A DNA stretch of 64,000 nt from Pseudomonas alcaliphila JAB1 (lineage in GTDB: Bacteria; Pseudomonadota; Gammaproteobacteria; Pseudomonadales; Pseudomonadaceae), in contig NZ_CP016162.1 in assembly GCF_001941865.1 (NCBI RefSeq), forward strand, positions 4,339,501 through 4,403,500. Reading direction: 5' to 3'. Shown here piece by piece: positions 43,757 through 52,022 of the stretch. The notes beneath the pieces were generated by a model. That model made no database searches. It was given only the letters and a program-made list of their open reading frames with translations, and was not told the origin of the DNA. Within the stretch, counting starts at the first letter, position 1; each line of letters starts with the position of its first letter. The position numbers were made by a program, and so were the translations under genes.

Positions 43757-43782
43757 CAGGCTGTTCACGATGAAACAGCCTG
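43757..43782. terminator. Hairpin after the pRiA4b ORF-3-like gene
   Basis: CAGGCTGTT (43757-43765) and AACAGCCTG (43774-43782) form a perfect 9-bp stem, 40 bases after the stop codon. It lies between convergent genes and could terminate transcription from both sides, although no T-run follows. Confidence 0.5.
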
Positions 43783-43824
43783 ACTAGCGGGATCGATACC
43801 GCGGCGGTATTGAAGTCCGGACGC

Positions 43825-43929
43825 TCACTGGACTGCACCGCCATAGGCCAGCCTGGCCAGTCCGAGCAAGATCGCTACAAGACAGACAAGGGCCAGGACA
43901 TCATGAGGCGAGATCAGCAAAGTGAACAT
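43825..43929 (-). CDS. 34-residue single-span membrane peptide
   Basis: A small gene with a strong site (GGAGG seven bases before ATG). The product is MFTLLISPHDV followed by a hydrophobic span of about 17 residues and a short tail. It lies downstream of the interrupted Gp2/YagK gene on the same strand. Small hydrophobic proteins are common next to inovirus replication genes, but no coat-protein signature is evident. Confidence 0.55.
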   Translation of the reverse strand: MFTLLISPHDVLALVCLVAILLGLARLAYGGAVQ

Positions 43930-44082
43930 GGCAAACCTCCGGGTAGGTGATCGCTCGACCATAGCGAGGCGTTCCTGCCATGGCGACCTGTCCACTTTTG
44001 GCATGTAAACAAAGTGGGCAGACCTTCCGTTCAAACGATGGATGCGGTATTGAGACACACCATCCTCGCCCATGATGTTCGA

Positions 44083-44679
44083 CTATCGGAGCATTCCCGT
44101 CCTTAGGCATCGAGCTCCCTCGGGCCTCAAGCGCAGATGCTGAGCATCCTTGACGAGATACTTCACCACCTTGTGTACATGGCGCCGAATCCCTCGATCA
44201 CTCCTCTTGATGCGACCGATACCACACTCGTCTCCATGCTGCTCCTTGTCATGGTTACAGCTATGCGAATAGCCCTGGCCACGGGTGATGTCTTCCCACA
44301 ACTCGCCTAGCTGGATGGTCTTGTAGACATCGCCACGCACCTCGTTGCCATTGAAGAAGTAAGCAGCATGGATGTGGTAGCCCCTGCCCTCGTGGTGATC
44401 ACCTTGCTCGACCGAGTAAATGTGGCCGATGAGATGATCGAAGATCGGGTTCCGTCTGTGCTCGTAGATCAGATCATCCAGGTCATCGAATACGTGCTCG
44501 GCACGTAGCCTAGCCTGCGCCTCAGCACGGTAATGGAAGTCGACCCTGACGATGGTGATACGCGAGTAGAGCTCACATAAGGCATCGGCGTAGTCGCAGA
44601 CTTGGATCTCCTGCTTCCTGGCCTGATAGCGGTGGTCATCTGTCTTGCGGCGATACCACCGTTCACGAGTCAGTTGACG
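44083..44679 (-). pseudogene. Inovirus Gp2/YagK-YfjJ-like protein, C-terminal part
   Basis: The 198-codon C-terminal half of a gene cut by the IS66 element. It reads from the target duplication: RQLTRERWYRRKTDDHRYQ, then RITIVRVDFHYR, GHIYSVEQGDHHEGRGYHIHAAYFF and HKVVKYLVKDAQHL. YagK/YfjJ and inovirus Gp2 proteins are rolling-circle-type replication proteins; HIHAAYFF resembles a metal-binding HxH motif. Joining it to the part at 46731-47098 across one 8-bp copy restores a continuous 318-residue frame. Confidence 0.85.
44672..44679. repeat. IS66 target-site duplication, left copy
   Basis: AGTTGACG, identical to 46731-46738 on the other side of the IS66 element. IS66-family elements make 8-bp duplications, so this is one clean transposition. 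Confidence 0.95.
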
Positions 44680-44724
44680 GTAAGCGCTCCACAAACCCCG
44701 CCTCTCAATAAGCGGGGTTGATGC

Positions 44725-46269
44725 CTACAGTGGCATCGCGGGCGGGCAGTTCCATGGCAACAGCGCGTTGTAATCCTCGACGCTATTGGCCTGCGGCAGG
44801 CGTTCGAGGACATAGCGCAGCCAGGCGTAGGGTTCCTGGCCGTTGGCCTTGGCGGTTTCCACCAGGCTATAGAGTTGGGCGCTGGCGGTCGCGCCCTTGG
44901 GCGTGTCGCTGAACAGCCAGTTCTTGCGGCCGATGACGAAGGGCCGGATCGCGCGCTCGGCGGCGTTGTTGTCGATCGGCAGGTGGCCAGCCTCGATGTA
45001 GCGTTCGAGTCGGCTCCAGTTGCGGGCCAGGTAGCTCAGTGCCTTGCCCAAGGCATTCTGCGCCGTAACCTGGGGCTGGGTTTTCTCCAGCCAGGTCTTG
45101 AGCTGCTCAAGGAGTGGCTGGCTGTGCTGTTGGCGGCCCCGGTGACGCTGCTCATCGCTGGCATCCTTGAGTTCGCGCTCGATGCCGTAGAGCTTGTTGA
45201 TCAGCCCCAGTGCGATGTCGGCACGCCCGGTTTTACCCTTGGGTTGCACCTTTTGCGCCTCGATAAATTTACGGCGCGCATGCGCCCAGCAGGCCAGACG
45301 TTCGATACCGTCCTGTGCGGCCACGGCGTTGTAGCCGGCGTAATCATCGGTCATCAGGTAGCCACGATAACCATCGAGCAGGCGCAGTGGCACCTCCTGC
45401 GCACGGCTGGTTGTGTAGTCGAAGAGGATCACCGGCTTGTCTGGTGGGCCGCCGGTCTGCACCCACATCCAGGATTGGCTGCTCGGGTCGCGCTCCGGCT
45501 CTTTGAGCACCTGCACGCGGGTTTCGTCGCAGTGGATCACGGGGCTGTCCAGCAGCGTGTCGCGCATCAGGTTGAGCACAGGCTGCAACTGCTCGCCGCA
45601 GCGGATCACCCAACGCGCCAGGGTCTGCCGGGGGATGTCGATACCGTGACGGCTGAGCACTTTCTCGAAGCGATACAGCGGCAGGCCATCGGCATATTTG
45701 CTGGTCAGCAGCATGGCCAGCACGCTGGGGCTGGCCAGGCTTTTCTCGAGCAGTTGGGCCGGCTTGTCGGCGGTCACCGGGGCGGTTTCGCAGCCCTGGC
45801 AGGCGTAGGTCTTGCGAACGTGCCGGATCACCCGGATTTGCATCGGGATGATGTCCAGTTGCTCGCTGGTTTCCTCGCCAATGACCTGCTTGCGGCAACC
45901 GCAGGCGCAGGTCAGTTCATGCTCTGGCAGCTCATGGGTGACCACCAACCGCGGCAACTCGGCCGGCAGCGGCGTGCGCTTGCCCCGGCGCTTGGTCGGT
46001 GCGCCGGCGTCTTCCTCGACCGCATCGACCGGTGCTTCAGGCGTCGCTTCGGCCAGGCTTTCCGCTTCGTTGAAGATCTCCAACTGCGGTGAGTCCGGGT
46101 CGCTGCTCTGCTCGGATTTACGGCCAAATAGGCGCTGGATCAGCAGCGCATTTTGTTCACGCAACCGCTCGATCTGACCGTCCTTTTCTGACATCTGCAC
46201 GCTCGCCGACAGCAGCAACTGCTTGAGCAAAATCGGGTCGTCAGGAAGGGTTTCGGGCATGGAAATCAT
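44725..46269 (-). CDS. tnpC: IS66-family transposase TnpC
   Basis: A 514-residue DDE transposase. It has an N-terminal coiled leucine-rich segment ([20 protein letters not shown]), a cysteine-rich zinc-binding region ([17 protein letters not shown]) and the catalytic domain. The catalytic domain shows [22 protein letters not shown] and [22 protein letters not shown], typical of IS66. The frame is intact. tnpB ends 18 bases upstream. Confidence 0.95.
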   Translation of the reverse strand: MISMPETLPDDPILLKQLLLSASVQMSEKDGQIERLREQNALLIQRLFGRKSEQSSDPDSPQLEIFNEAESLAEATPEAPVDAVEEDAGAPTKRRGKRTPLPAELPRLVVTHELPEHELTCACGCRKQVIGEETSEQLDIIPMQIRVIRHVRKTYACQGCETAPVTADKPAQLLEKSLASPSVLAMLLTSKYADGLPLYRFEKVLSRHGIDIPRQTLARWVIRCGEQLQPVLNLMRDTLLDSPVIHCDETRVQVLKEPERDPSSQSWMWVQTGGPPDKPVILFDYTTSRAQEVPLRLLDGYRGYLMTDDYAGYNAVAAQDGIERLACWAHARRKFIEAQKVQPKGKTGRADIALGLINKLYGIERELKDASDEQRHRGRQQHSQPLLEQLKTWLEKTQPQVTAQNALGKALSYLARNWSRLERYIEAGHLPIDNNAAERAIRPFVIGRKNWLFSDTPKGATASAQLYSLVETAKANGQEPYAWLRYVLERLPQANSVEDYNALLPWNCPPAMPL

Positions 46270-46287
46270 GCCGTGGATTATACCGGT

Positions 46288-46647
46288 TTAGGCCACGAAT
46301 CGCGGGGTCAACACCTGATGCGGCCGGTTGCGCCACAGGTCGATACCGTCCAGCAACCAGTTCAGCTCCTGGGCCGTCAGCACGATCGCATCGTCGCCAG
46401 GCTGCGGATGCGACTTGAAGCGCTCAGCCTCCAAGCGCTTGAGCCACAGGCAGAAGCCGTTGCGCTCCCAATACAAAATCTTCACGCGATTGCGCGCGCG
46501 ATTGAGGAAGACGAACAGCACGGGGTCGAAGACCGCCACCTTGATATCCAGCTCGACCAGAGCGGCCAGGCCGTCAATGGATTTGCGGAAATCCACCGGC
46601 TTGGGGTAGAGGTAGACTTTTTCAACTTTAGCGTCGGGGCGCATCAT
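46288..46647 (-). CDS. tnpB: IS66 accessory protein TnpB
   Basis: A 119-residue IS66 accessory protein required for transposition. It starts MMRPDAKVEKVYLYPKPVDF and contains RKSIDGLAALVE, DPVLFVFLNRARNRVKILYW and ERNGFCLWLKRLE, standard for the family. The ATG at 46647 behind GGAG is preferred to a frame start 36 bases upstream. Confidence 0.93.
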   Translation of the reverse strand: MMRPDAKVEKVYLYPKPVDFRKSIDGLAALVELDIKVAVFDPVLFVFLNRARNRVKILYWERNGFCLWLKRLEAERFKSHPQPGDDAIVLTAQELNWLLDGIDLWRNRPHQVLTPRFVA

Positions 46648-46730
46648 GGTGGCTGGCTCCAGAAAGAAATCGGAGCACAGCATTGACTGGCCTGCGGATC
46701 ATTTGAAGATGGGGTTTGTGGAGCGCTTAC

Positions 46731-46738
46731 AGTTGACG
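46731..46738. repeat. IS66 target-site duplication, right copy
   Basis: AGTTGACG, the second copy of the 8-bp target duplication; see 44672-44679. Confidence 0.95.
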
Positions 46739-47098
46739 GATCCGGGCGACCAAGACGTTCATGCTGCGATGATGATCCAGGTAGGCAGTGCCCCCTTCAT
46801 TCAGGCAGACCGGGCCATTAGGGTGACGCTCCAGCCCGATGTCCTGACATGCAGCCCTGAACGCTTGCAGGTGCTCGCTGTAGTCGTAGGGCACACGATC
46901 ATCGAACAGGTCGACCATCTGCTTGATGTGCGTCAAGTACCGGGAGAGCCTGGTCTCTTCGACACGCTCGTAACCCGTACGAGTCTGCTTGATTCGGTAT
47001 GCCGGTGAGTCAGAGTCTTCGATCACCTGGACAAGTCGCTCGATCTGGAGAGCAATGTCAGATTGGGGGAGGTGGGTGTAGGTCTTGCGATTGTTCAT
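46731..47098 (-). pseudogene. Inovirus Gp2/YagK-YfjJ-like protein, N-terminal part
   Basis: The first 122 codons of the gene interrupted by IS66. It starts MNNRKTYTHLPQSDIALQIE and continues through RLSRYLTHIKQMVDLFDD to NVLVARIRQL, where it runs into the IS end. It is normally continuous with the segment at 44083-44679. With this gene broken, any replication or regulatory function of the Gp2-like protein is lost in this copy of the island. Confidence 0.85.
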
Positions 47099-47437
47099 GG
47101 TGGTATCCCTCGTTGTTTAAGGCATACCAGAAGGTGGTCTAGTGATTTTTTACGATGGACTATCCCTGACTGGGCAGTGGGTAGGTACTGTGTAGCAATG
47201 CCACGATTTCAACTATTGGGATACAGATAGTGATAGTCGGTAACTATATCACTAGAGAGCAGCTCACCGTCAGGAAGACCATCCCGACGAGACCAGACAA
47301 TGGGGAGCAACATTGCCTAGCCTACCGAGAGATTCACCGAATCACATCCTGGGAGAGTTAGCTGAGAGCACTGGACTTTCCAAGCGGCATAAGCGCCATG
47401 ACCAGCTACCAACCGGTCATGGCGCAAATGGTGGTTT
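47099..47437. other. Intergenic region with two inverted repeats
   Basis: No gene is seen. AGTGATAG (47229-47236) and CTATATCACT near 47244-47253 form an imperfect dyad upstream of the Gp2/YagK start, a possible operator. GCGCCATGACC (47393-47403) and GGTCATGGCGC (47415-47425) make a perfect 11-bp stem just after the alpA stop codon, a possible terminator without a T-run. Confidence 0.55.
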
Positions 47438-47665
47438 CTAGCTGGCCATACTCAGGCGACCAGGTCGGGCTGAAGCGTCCTCAGCCGAATCGCGCTCCTC
47501 GATCCTTGCCAGGATCCAGTCATGCACCTCGCTATCGACCCAGCCGACGCAGCGGTCGCCAAGTGACACCGGCTTCGGAAAGGTGCCCTCCCCGATGTAC
47601 TTGTAGATGGTCGACCGTGCCAGGCCGGTCGAATCGATAACTTCTTTCAAACGAATGATTCGCAT
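47438..47665 (-). CDS. AlpA-family phage/island regulator
   Basis: A 75-residue MerR-like helix-turn-helix protein. MRIIRLKEVIDSTGLARSTIYKYIGEGTFPKPVSLG is the standard AlpA pattern, with GWVDSEVHDWI following. AlpA proteins activate the integrase or excision of P4-type elements, so it is the best candidate for controlling excision of this island. It precedes the Gp2/YagK gene on the same strand. Confidence 0.92.
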   Translation of the reverse strand: MRIIRLKEVIDSTGLARSTIYKYIGEGTFPKPVSLGDRCVGWVDSEVHDWILARIEERDSAEDASARPGRLSMAS

Positions 47666-47731
47666 GAGCAGGCTCCTCTGTGGCTCAGAGGATCTGCGGT
47701 GGCGGTAAAAAATGACCTGCCGGTAGCTCGA

Positions 47732-49021
47732 CTAGGGTACCTTGGTCAAAAGCGCCACCTCATAGCGAAGCGCCAAGTCCAACGCATCCTCTCGTCCATA
47801 CGAGTCAACCCTCCCTCCGCGCATGTCCCATACCCAAAGGCAGATGCTGCTTGTTCTTGGCGCTGGATAGACAACCAGCGACACAATACTAAAGCCATCA
47901 TTCCTACCTGGAGCAGGGATCAACCGAACCAGTTGGGGCTTGTATCCCTGCCAGACTTTCATTCGGCGCAATCCCTTGTGGATACTTTCCGCCCACCGGC
48001 ATACCTCAGCATGGAAACTCTCCTGCAGGCCATCCCAATAGCCGGACACACTCTGATCAGGATTAACAGTCAACGGTCCGCCCAGCTCACCAGCAATCCC
48101 GTCGGAAATTGCCGCTTTAACATCAGCAAGCTCGCACTCGGGGTCCGCCCAAATAGCAGTAAGCAGGCGTGCGGTATGGTTTGCCAGCTTGTGATAGAGC
48201 ATATCCAGGGCTCTAGGCCCCAATGCTTTTAGCGCCTCTGTCGTAGGCATTGCCGCTTCGAGCATGTTGGACTTGGCTGGCCCTTGAGTTGCGTACACCA
48301 CAAGCCCCCGCTCCCTCTGCTTCACACGAAGCTGTGGGTGATCAAGGTTCAGGTAGTAAATGCTCGTGACCTTAGAGCCAACGAACACCCCATTCGACAA
48401 GCCCGGCACATAGCTCCGAACGAAACCCAGGCTCACAAGCCGCTTCAATTGATGCTTGATCGATAAGGAGTCGAGACCAGTCATGCTCCTGAGCCTCGAC
48501 TCTCCAAGACCTGCCACCACGCCACAATGATCAGCCTCGCTGAGAAGAGCAGCCAATAAGATCCGGGTGGCAGCCCCCAGGCGGCCCTTAGCTCCGGGAG
48601 CAGCAGGTCGACCGTCTTTACGGGTAGCAGCACGGGATGACGTTACCGCCTGGTCTGTCGATGTCGCCTTCGCATCCTCCCCAACTGCGTAGATGTCCGG
48701 CTCGAGAAAAAGACGAAACATTAGCTCTTGGTGTGCGAACTCTCTGCCTACGTCCTTGAGCACGTTGAGCAGGTACTGTGAGGCCGCATACCCAACCCCT
48801 GGACGCCCAACCTCGCCAACCTGCTTGCTCTCACTCAGAAGCCCAACCCTGACCAACTCTCGCGATGCATCTCTGACAAACCTTTCCGTAAAGCAGAGAG
48901 CCTTCGCTACAGGCTTGATCTTGTAAGGGGCATCCAGACCCACTGCCTCCTTGCACGTCAATGCTTGAAGAAAGAACCTTGACTCTGCACCAATCTCAAC
49001 CATCACAGAGAGAGCTATCAT
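47732..49021 (-). CDS. Unrecognised 429-residue protein with winged-helix-like segments
   Basis: No family recognised. The N-terminal part contains helix-turn-helix-like stretches (KIKPVAKALCFTERFVRDASRELVRVGLL) and a second at about 165-210 (ATRILLAALLSEADHCGVVA, then LDSLSIKHQLKRLVSLGFV). These suggest tandem winged helices like those of plasmid replication initiators or large regulators. The C-terminal half is unremarkable. ATG 49021 is chosen among several. It lies between alpA and the phased TAAC array, from which it is transcribed away. Confidence 0.6.
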   Translation of the reverse strand: MIALSVMVEIGAESRFFLQALTCKEAVGLDAPYKIKPVAKALCFTERFVRDASRELVRVGLLSESKQVGEVGRPGVGYAASQYLLNVLKDVGREFAHQELMFRLFLEPDIYAVGEDAKATSTDQAVTSSRAATRKDGRPAAPGAKGRLGAATRILLAALLSEADHCGVVAGLGESRLRSMTGLDSLSIKHQLKRLVSLGFVRSYVPGLSNGVFVGSKVTSIYYLNLDHPQLRVKQRERGLVVYATQGPAKSNMLEAAMPTTEALKALGPRALDMLYHKLANHTARLLTAIWADPECELADVKAAISDGIAGELGGPLTVNPDQSVSGYWDGLQESFHAEVCRWAESIHKGLRRMKVWQGYKPQLVRLIPAPGRNDGFSIVSLVVYPAPRTSSICLWVWDMRGGRVDSYGREDALDLALRYEVALLTKVP

Positions 49022-49097
49022 GTCTGTATAACACCAGCAAGCCACACCAAATTAGATCTGATTTTATACCCTATTTTTTCAGAAAAAATAATTCATG

Positions 49098-49205
49098 TAA
49101 CAAGACATTTAACACACCTATTAACGAGTCAATTCACACATCTGCTAACAGTGCATGATTCACTTCAGATAACAAATCAGTTAACTTTTCTGTTAACAGA
49201 ACAGA
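49098..49205. repeat. 12-bp-phased TAAC array (iteron-like)
   Basis: TAAC begins at 49098, 49110, 49122, 49146, 49170, 49182 and 49194: every spacing is exactly 12 or 24 bases. The array lies in AT-rich DNA between two divergent genes. It could be an iteron-type origin or a cooperative operator array. No function is proven. Confidence 0.7.
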
Positions 49206-49259
49206 TGAAACTGACCGATCACTGCGTAGCGGCTCCGCTACGCAAGAGGAGAGAACTGG

Positions 49260-49934
49260 ATGGCGGGGACTGGAAATGCGCCGAGCTGGCTCAACGAAGA
49301 CGATCATGAAGAGTGGCAATGGGCAGCAAAATACCTAACAAGCCGCAGCTCCCCAGCGCTAAAAGACAAGCTCGGCCTGATGATCTCGATGGACTTCAGG
49401 TCCCTTATCAGATCGATCCCTGCCCTAGAAAAAGAGGCGGAAGGCGTAAAGCTCATTGAGCGGCTACGGAACGCCATCAGGCAAAGGCGCTATCGACTGG
49501 CAGACGGTGGCCGAAAGACATGCTCCTTTACGCTCCCAAGAGCGACCAAGACCGCGCTCAAAACCCTGGCGAAAAGGCACAAAACCACTGAAACAGGCCT
49601 GATAGAGCGCCTGATCGAAGCAGCCTCTAAGCAAGTCGCAATACAAAAAGAGGAAACGCGGCACGAATCTCAGGCGATGAAAGCCATACGCAACGCGCGC
49701 AAGCTCGAACAAGAGCTGGCCAAAGTGCGTATTGATGAGACCGAGAAACAGCTGCATCACTGCCTAAAACAGCTTGCACGATGGGAAGCCTTTTTAAAGG
49801 AAGAGCAACCGGCGCTATCCCCCGAAGATGAAGCTGCCGCAACGGCCCTCATAAAGCAGCGCCTGCACGTAATTCATGAGGCCATCGACGCAGCCGTGGC
49901 AAGGCACCAGTTGACCAGCCCAAGAAACGTCTAA
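49260..49934 (+). CDS. Unrecognised protein with ribbon-helix-helix-like segment and coiled coil
   Basis: A 224-residue protein starting behind GAGGAGAGAA. Residues about 85-120 (KTCSFTLPRATKTALKTLA, then ETGLIERLIEAA) have the strand-helix-helix pattern of ribbon-helix-helix DNA-binding proteins. The rest is strongly helical and charged, with a probable coiled coil at about 120-185. Such a layout occurs in MobC-like and partition-accessory proteins, but the family is not identified. It is the last gene inside the island. Confidence 0.6.
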   Translation: MAGTGNAPSWLNEDDHEEWQWAAKYLTSRSSPALKDKLGLMISMDFRSLIRSIPALEKEAEGVKLIERLRNAIRQRRYRLADGGRKTCSFTLPRATKTALKTLAKRHKTTETGLIERLIEAASKQVAIQKEETRHESQAMKAIRNARKLEQELAKVRIDETEKQLHHCLKQLARWEAFLKEEQPALSPEDEAAATALIKQRLHVIHEAIDAAVARHQLTSPRNV

Positions 49935-49966
49935 GGCATCTTCCTGCGCAAAGCGGCGCATCACAG

Positions 49967-49986
49967 TGTGGGTCAATATGTGGGTC
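49967..49986 (+). repeat. Two TGTGGGTC repeats at the right island end
   Basis: TGTGGGTC at 49967-49974 and 49979-49986, the same motif, orientation and about 12-base spacing as three copies near attL. Probable integrase arm sites. Confidence 0.7.
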
Positions 49987-50042
49987 GAAACATCTATTGA
50001 AATATAAACTATTATAAATCAATTACTTATTTTATAAAAAAA

Positions 50043-50067
50043 CCGGCCACAAGCCGGCTTTTTTATT
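50043..50067. repeat. attR: right 25-bp direct repeat of the island
   Basis: Identical to 16863-16887. The base just before the repeat differs from attL (A instead of G at 50042), so this hairpin copy is slightly weaker than the ppa terminator. Confidence 0.85.
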
Positions 50068-50111
50068 GCCGAAAGCCACGCTGCTAGGGGCCTCAGACAC
50101 TAAGACAGCGC

Positions 50112-50133
50112 CAGCCCATACCTCAGCCCATAC
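50112..50133. repeat. Tandem CAGCCCATAC repeats beyond attR
   Basis: CAGCCCATAC occurs at 50112-50121 and 50124-50133, period 12. Its complement GTATGGGCTG resembles the GTGTGGGTC arm repeats of the island. It may mark the end of a second, adjacent integrative element. Confidence 0.45.
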
Positions 50134-50242
50134 ATACCAGGGCCATTAAATAGACTCGGATGAGTCATGACAAAGAATCGGACCATGTAAGATTGTGCTG
50201 CCTCAAGACGGCAGGAACTCGCCGCCCTCATCAGGACACGAC

Positions 50243-50848
50243 ATGGACCTCACGACCTTTCGACAGATCGTTGACCGCTCTCCCCCGGCCATCAAAGCTT
50301 GCGAAGAAAACCTTCAGCACCTCTACGATTATGTAGGGCTTGAGCACGGCTCCAGCTACACACGCTCCGCTGTATCCAAAGCGCTATACGCCAGGATTCG
50401 CGATTGCTTCACCTCCGGCCACGCTGCAGTTTTGCGAGCCTGCCAATCATTACGGACAGACCTCATTCGCGAGCACACGCTCTTGAATGCTCCGCTCGAT
50501 CCTTACTTTGAGGTTCTTGCGCATCTCCGAGATGCGGTGCGCGCTGACGACAATTCGCGCACCACAATCGAAGGCGACTGGGACACCGCAGTTCGGACCG
50601 CATTCGACCATGTGCAGATCCAAAGCTGGGGATCAGAGAGCCGCAGAACGACCTATGCCCGTGAGTTCATGGTGGCAGAAGCGGCGCGCGCGCTACGTGA
50701 TGCGGGATACTCGATTCAGTTGGAACCGGGAAAATTGAGCTTTGGACAAGGGGCAGAAACGGCCCTTGTCGCCACCATTGAAGAGTTGGTTGTTGGCGCT
50801 GATGGAAAATTGACCCACCCTTGTATCTCGACCACAGCCTTTCAGTGA
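50243..50848 (+). CDS. Unrecognised protein, possibly truncated at its C-terminus
   Basis: A 201-residue protein of unknown family starting MDLTTFRQIVDRSPPAIKA behind AGGA. It is mostly helical by eye. The last 16 or so codons come from a stretch around 50806 (AAAATTGACCCACC) that resembles one at 52047 on the other side of the IS110 gene. The natural C-terminus has probably been replaced by insertion-sequence DNA. Confidence 0.5.
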   Translation: MDLTTFRQIVDRSPPAIKACEENLQHLYDYVGLEHGSSYTRSAVSKALYARIRDCFTSGHAAVLRACQSLRTDLIREHTLLNAPLDPYFEVLAHLRDAVRADDNSRTTIEGDWDTAVRTAFDHVQIQSWGSESRRTTYAREFMVAEAARALRDAGYSIQLEPGKLSFGQGAETALVATIEELVVGADGKLTHPCISTTAFQ

Positions 50849-51047
50849 GGCTATGGTTCCCGACTGATCATCGGGGGAGAGAGTACAAGCCGCACCCACC
50901 CTTAAGCTTCGAGCTTGCTCCGTAGATTGCGCTGTACTCCTCCGCACTCATCCATAAGTCCGAACGGTATCCAGGGCCTCGAGCTCGCATCGACAAGGTT
51001 GGACGGATGCAGTGGCGATCATTGGAGTTCGTTGAGGAGAAAGCGAC
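50849..51047. ncRNA. Candidate IS110 left end with bridge-RNA region
   Basis: The 199 bases upstream of the IS110 transposase have no gene. In IS110-group elements the non-coding end before the transposase encodes a structured bridge RNA that selects donor and target. The IS boundary and loops were not resolved here, so this is placement by analogy only. Confidence 0.35.
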
Positions 51048-52022
51048 ATGACAGCTGTTGTCGGCATCGACATTGCCAAACAAACATTCGACATCGCGAC
51101 CCTGCAAAGCAACGGCAAGTACCGCACGAAGGCCAAATTGCCGAACGATCTCAAAGGGTTTGAGACGCTACAGCAGTGGTTGCTCAAGCACGCAGAGCCC
51201 CAGGCCTGGATCGTGATGGAGGCCACGGGTATCTATCACGAAGCGCTGGCCGAGTGGCTGTTCAAGCAAGGTTACCGCGTCTGTGTGCTCAACCCGGCCC
51301 AGCCGGCCTTCTATGCCCGTAGCCAGTTGCAGCGAGTGAAGACGGACAAGGTCGATGCCAAGCTGCTGGCCGACTATGGCAGTAGGCATCTGGCTGAGCT
51401 GCGCAGCTGGCAGCCAGAGGCTCCTGAGATTCGTCGTTTAAGAGCTCTGGTGCACCGTTTGAAAGATATTCAGGAGCTGGAGCAGATCGAGCGCAATCGC
51501 TTGGAGAGCACCCAGGAAAGCAAGGTCAGAGTCTCGATTCAATCGGTTCTCGATCATTTGAAAAAGCAGACCGATGAAACATTGAAAGCGATCAAGCAGC
51601 TCTTCGATGACAACGATGACCTGCGTGGCAAGCGAGACCTGCTGACCAGCATCGACGGTATCGCCGACAGAACCGCTGCGCTGTTGCTGGCTGAGTTGGG
51701 CGATATTCAACGCTTCAACAGCAGCAAAGCGGTCACCGCTTTTTCCGGCCTCAACCCCAGGTTGCAGGAGTCGGGTAAGCACAAGGGACATGTGCGAATT
51801 TCGCGCATGGGTCCAGCCCGTTTGCGTGCAGGTCTTTATATGCCAGCCGTCTCGTCCCTGACTCACAACCAGGCCATTCGAGAAATGGGCGAACGTATGA
51901 AAGCCAAGGGCAAAGCCGGCAAGCAGATCGCCTGCGCGGCTATGCGTAAGCTGCTGTGTATCGCTTATGGTGTGCTGAAATCTGGTCGGCCTTTTGATCC
52001 AGCACTTGCTATTGCGAGGTGA
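51048..52022 (+). CDS. IS110-family transposase
   Basis: A 324-residue IS110 recombinase. The RuvC-like DEDD residues appear in VVGIDIAKQTFD, VMEATGIYHEAL and KTDKVDAKLLADY. The C-terminal domain has FSGLNPRLQESGKHKGHVRISRMG with the probable serine nucleophile, then ARLRAGLYMPAVS. GAGGAGAAAGCG precedes the ATG. The frame is intact. It sits between an apparently truncated gene and IS21 remnants. Confidence 0.92.
   Translation: MTAVVGIDIAKQTFDIATLQSNGKYRTKAKLPNDLKGFETLQQWLLKHAEPQAWIVMEATGIYHEALAEWLFKQGYRVCVLNPAQPAFYARSQLQRVKTDKVDAKLLADYGSRHLAELRSWQPEAPEIRRLRALVHRLKDIQELEQIERNRLESTQESKVRVSIQSVLDHLKKQTDETLKAIKQLFDDNDDLRGKRDLLTSIDGIADRTAALLLAELGDIQRFNSSKAVTAFSGLNPRLQESGKHKGHVRISRMGPARLRAGLYMPAVSSLTHNQAIREMGERMKAKGKAGKQIACAAMRKLLCIAYGVLKSGRPFDPALAIAR

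Larger units (their letters stand above)
44680..46730. mobile_element. IS66-family insertion sequence, 2,051 bp
   Basis: The ends are perfect inverted repeats of at least 20 bp starting GTAAGCGCTCC, the IS66 family signature. An 8-bp AGTTGACG duplication flanks it. It carries tnpB and tnpC on the minus strand and no tnpA, as in the shorter ISBst12-like subgroup. Perfect ends and duplication suggest a recent, probably active copy. Confidence 0.95.
16863..50067. mobile_element. 33.18-kb integrative genomic island at the ppa terminator
   Basis: The element is bounded by identical 25-bp repeats at the ppa terminator and opens with a tyrosine integrase facing inward. TGTGGGTC repeats lie just inside both ends. 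Cargo includes Hachiman, a large restriction-like operon with a sigma factor, a YqaJ/RadC recombination module, AlpA and an inovirus-type Gp2 protein interrupted by IS66. No conjugation (type IV secretion) genes are recognised, so it would need help to transfer, or moves by phage. Excision would regenerate one 25-bp copy. Confidence 0.85.

Noticed and set aside
16863..50067. Interpretation of the island as an integrative conjugative element
   Set aside because: No relaxase, coupling protein or type IV secretion genes were recognised.
50868..51107. 79-codon minus-strand frame at the IS110 left end
   Set aside because: Overlaps the transposase start; likely non-coding IS end, although a gene tail cannot be excluded.
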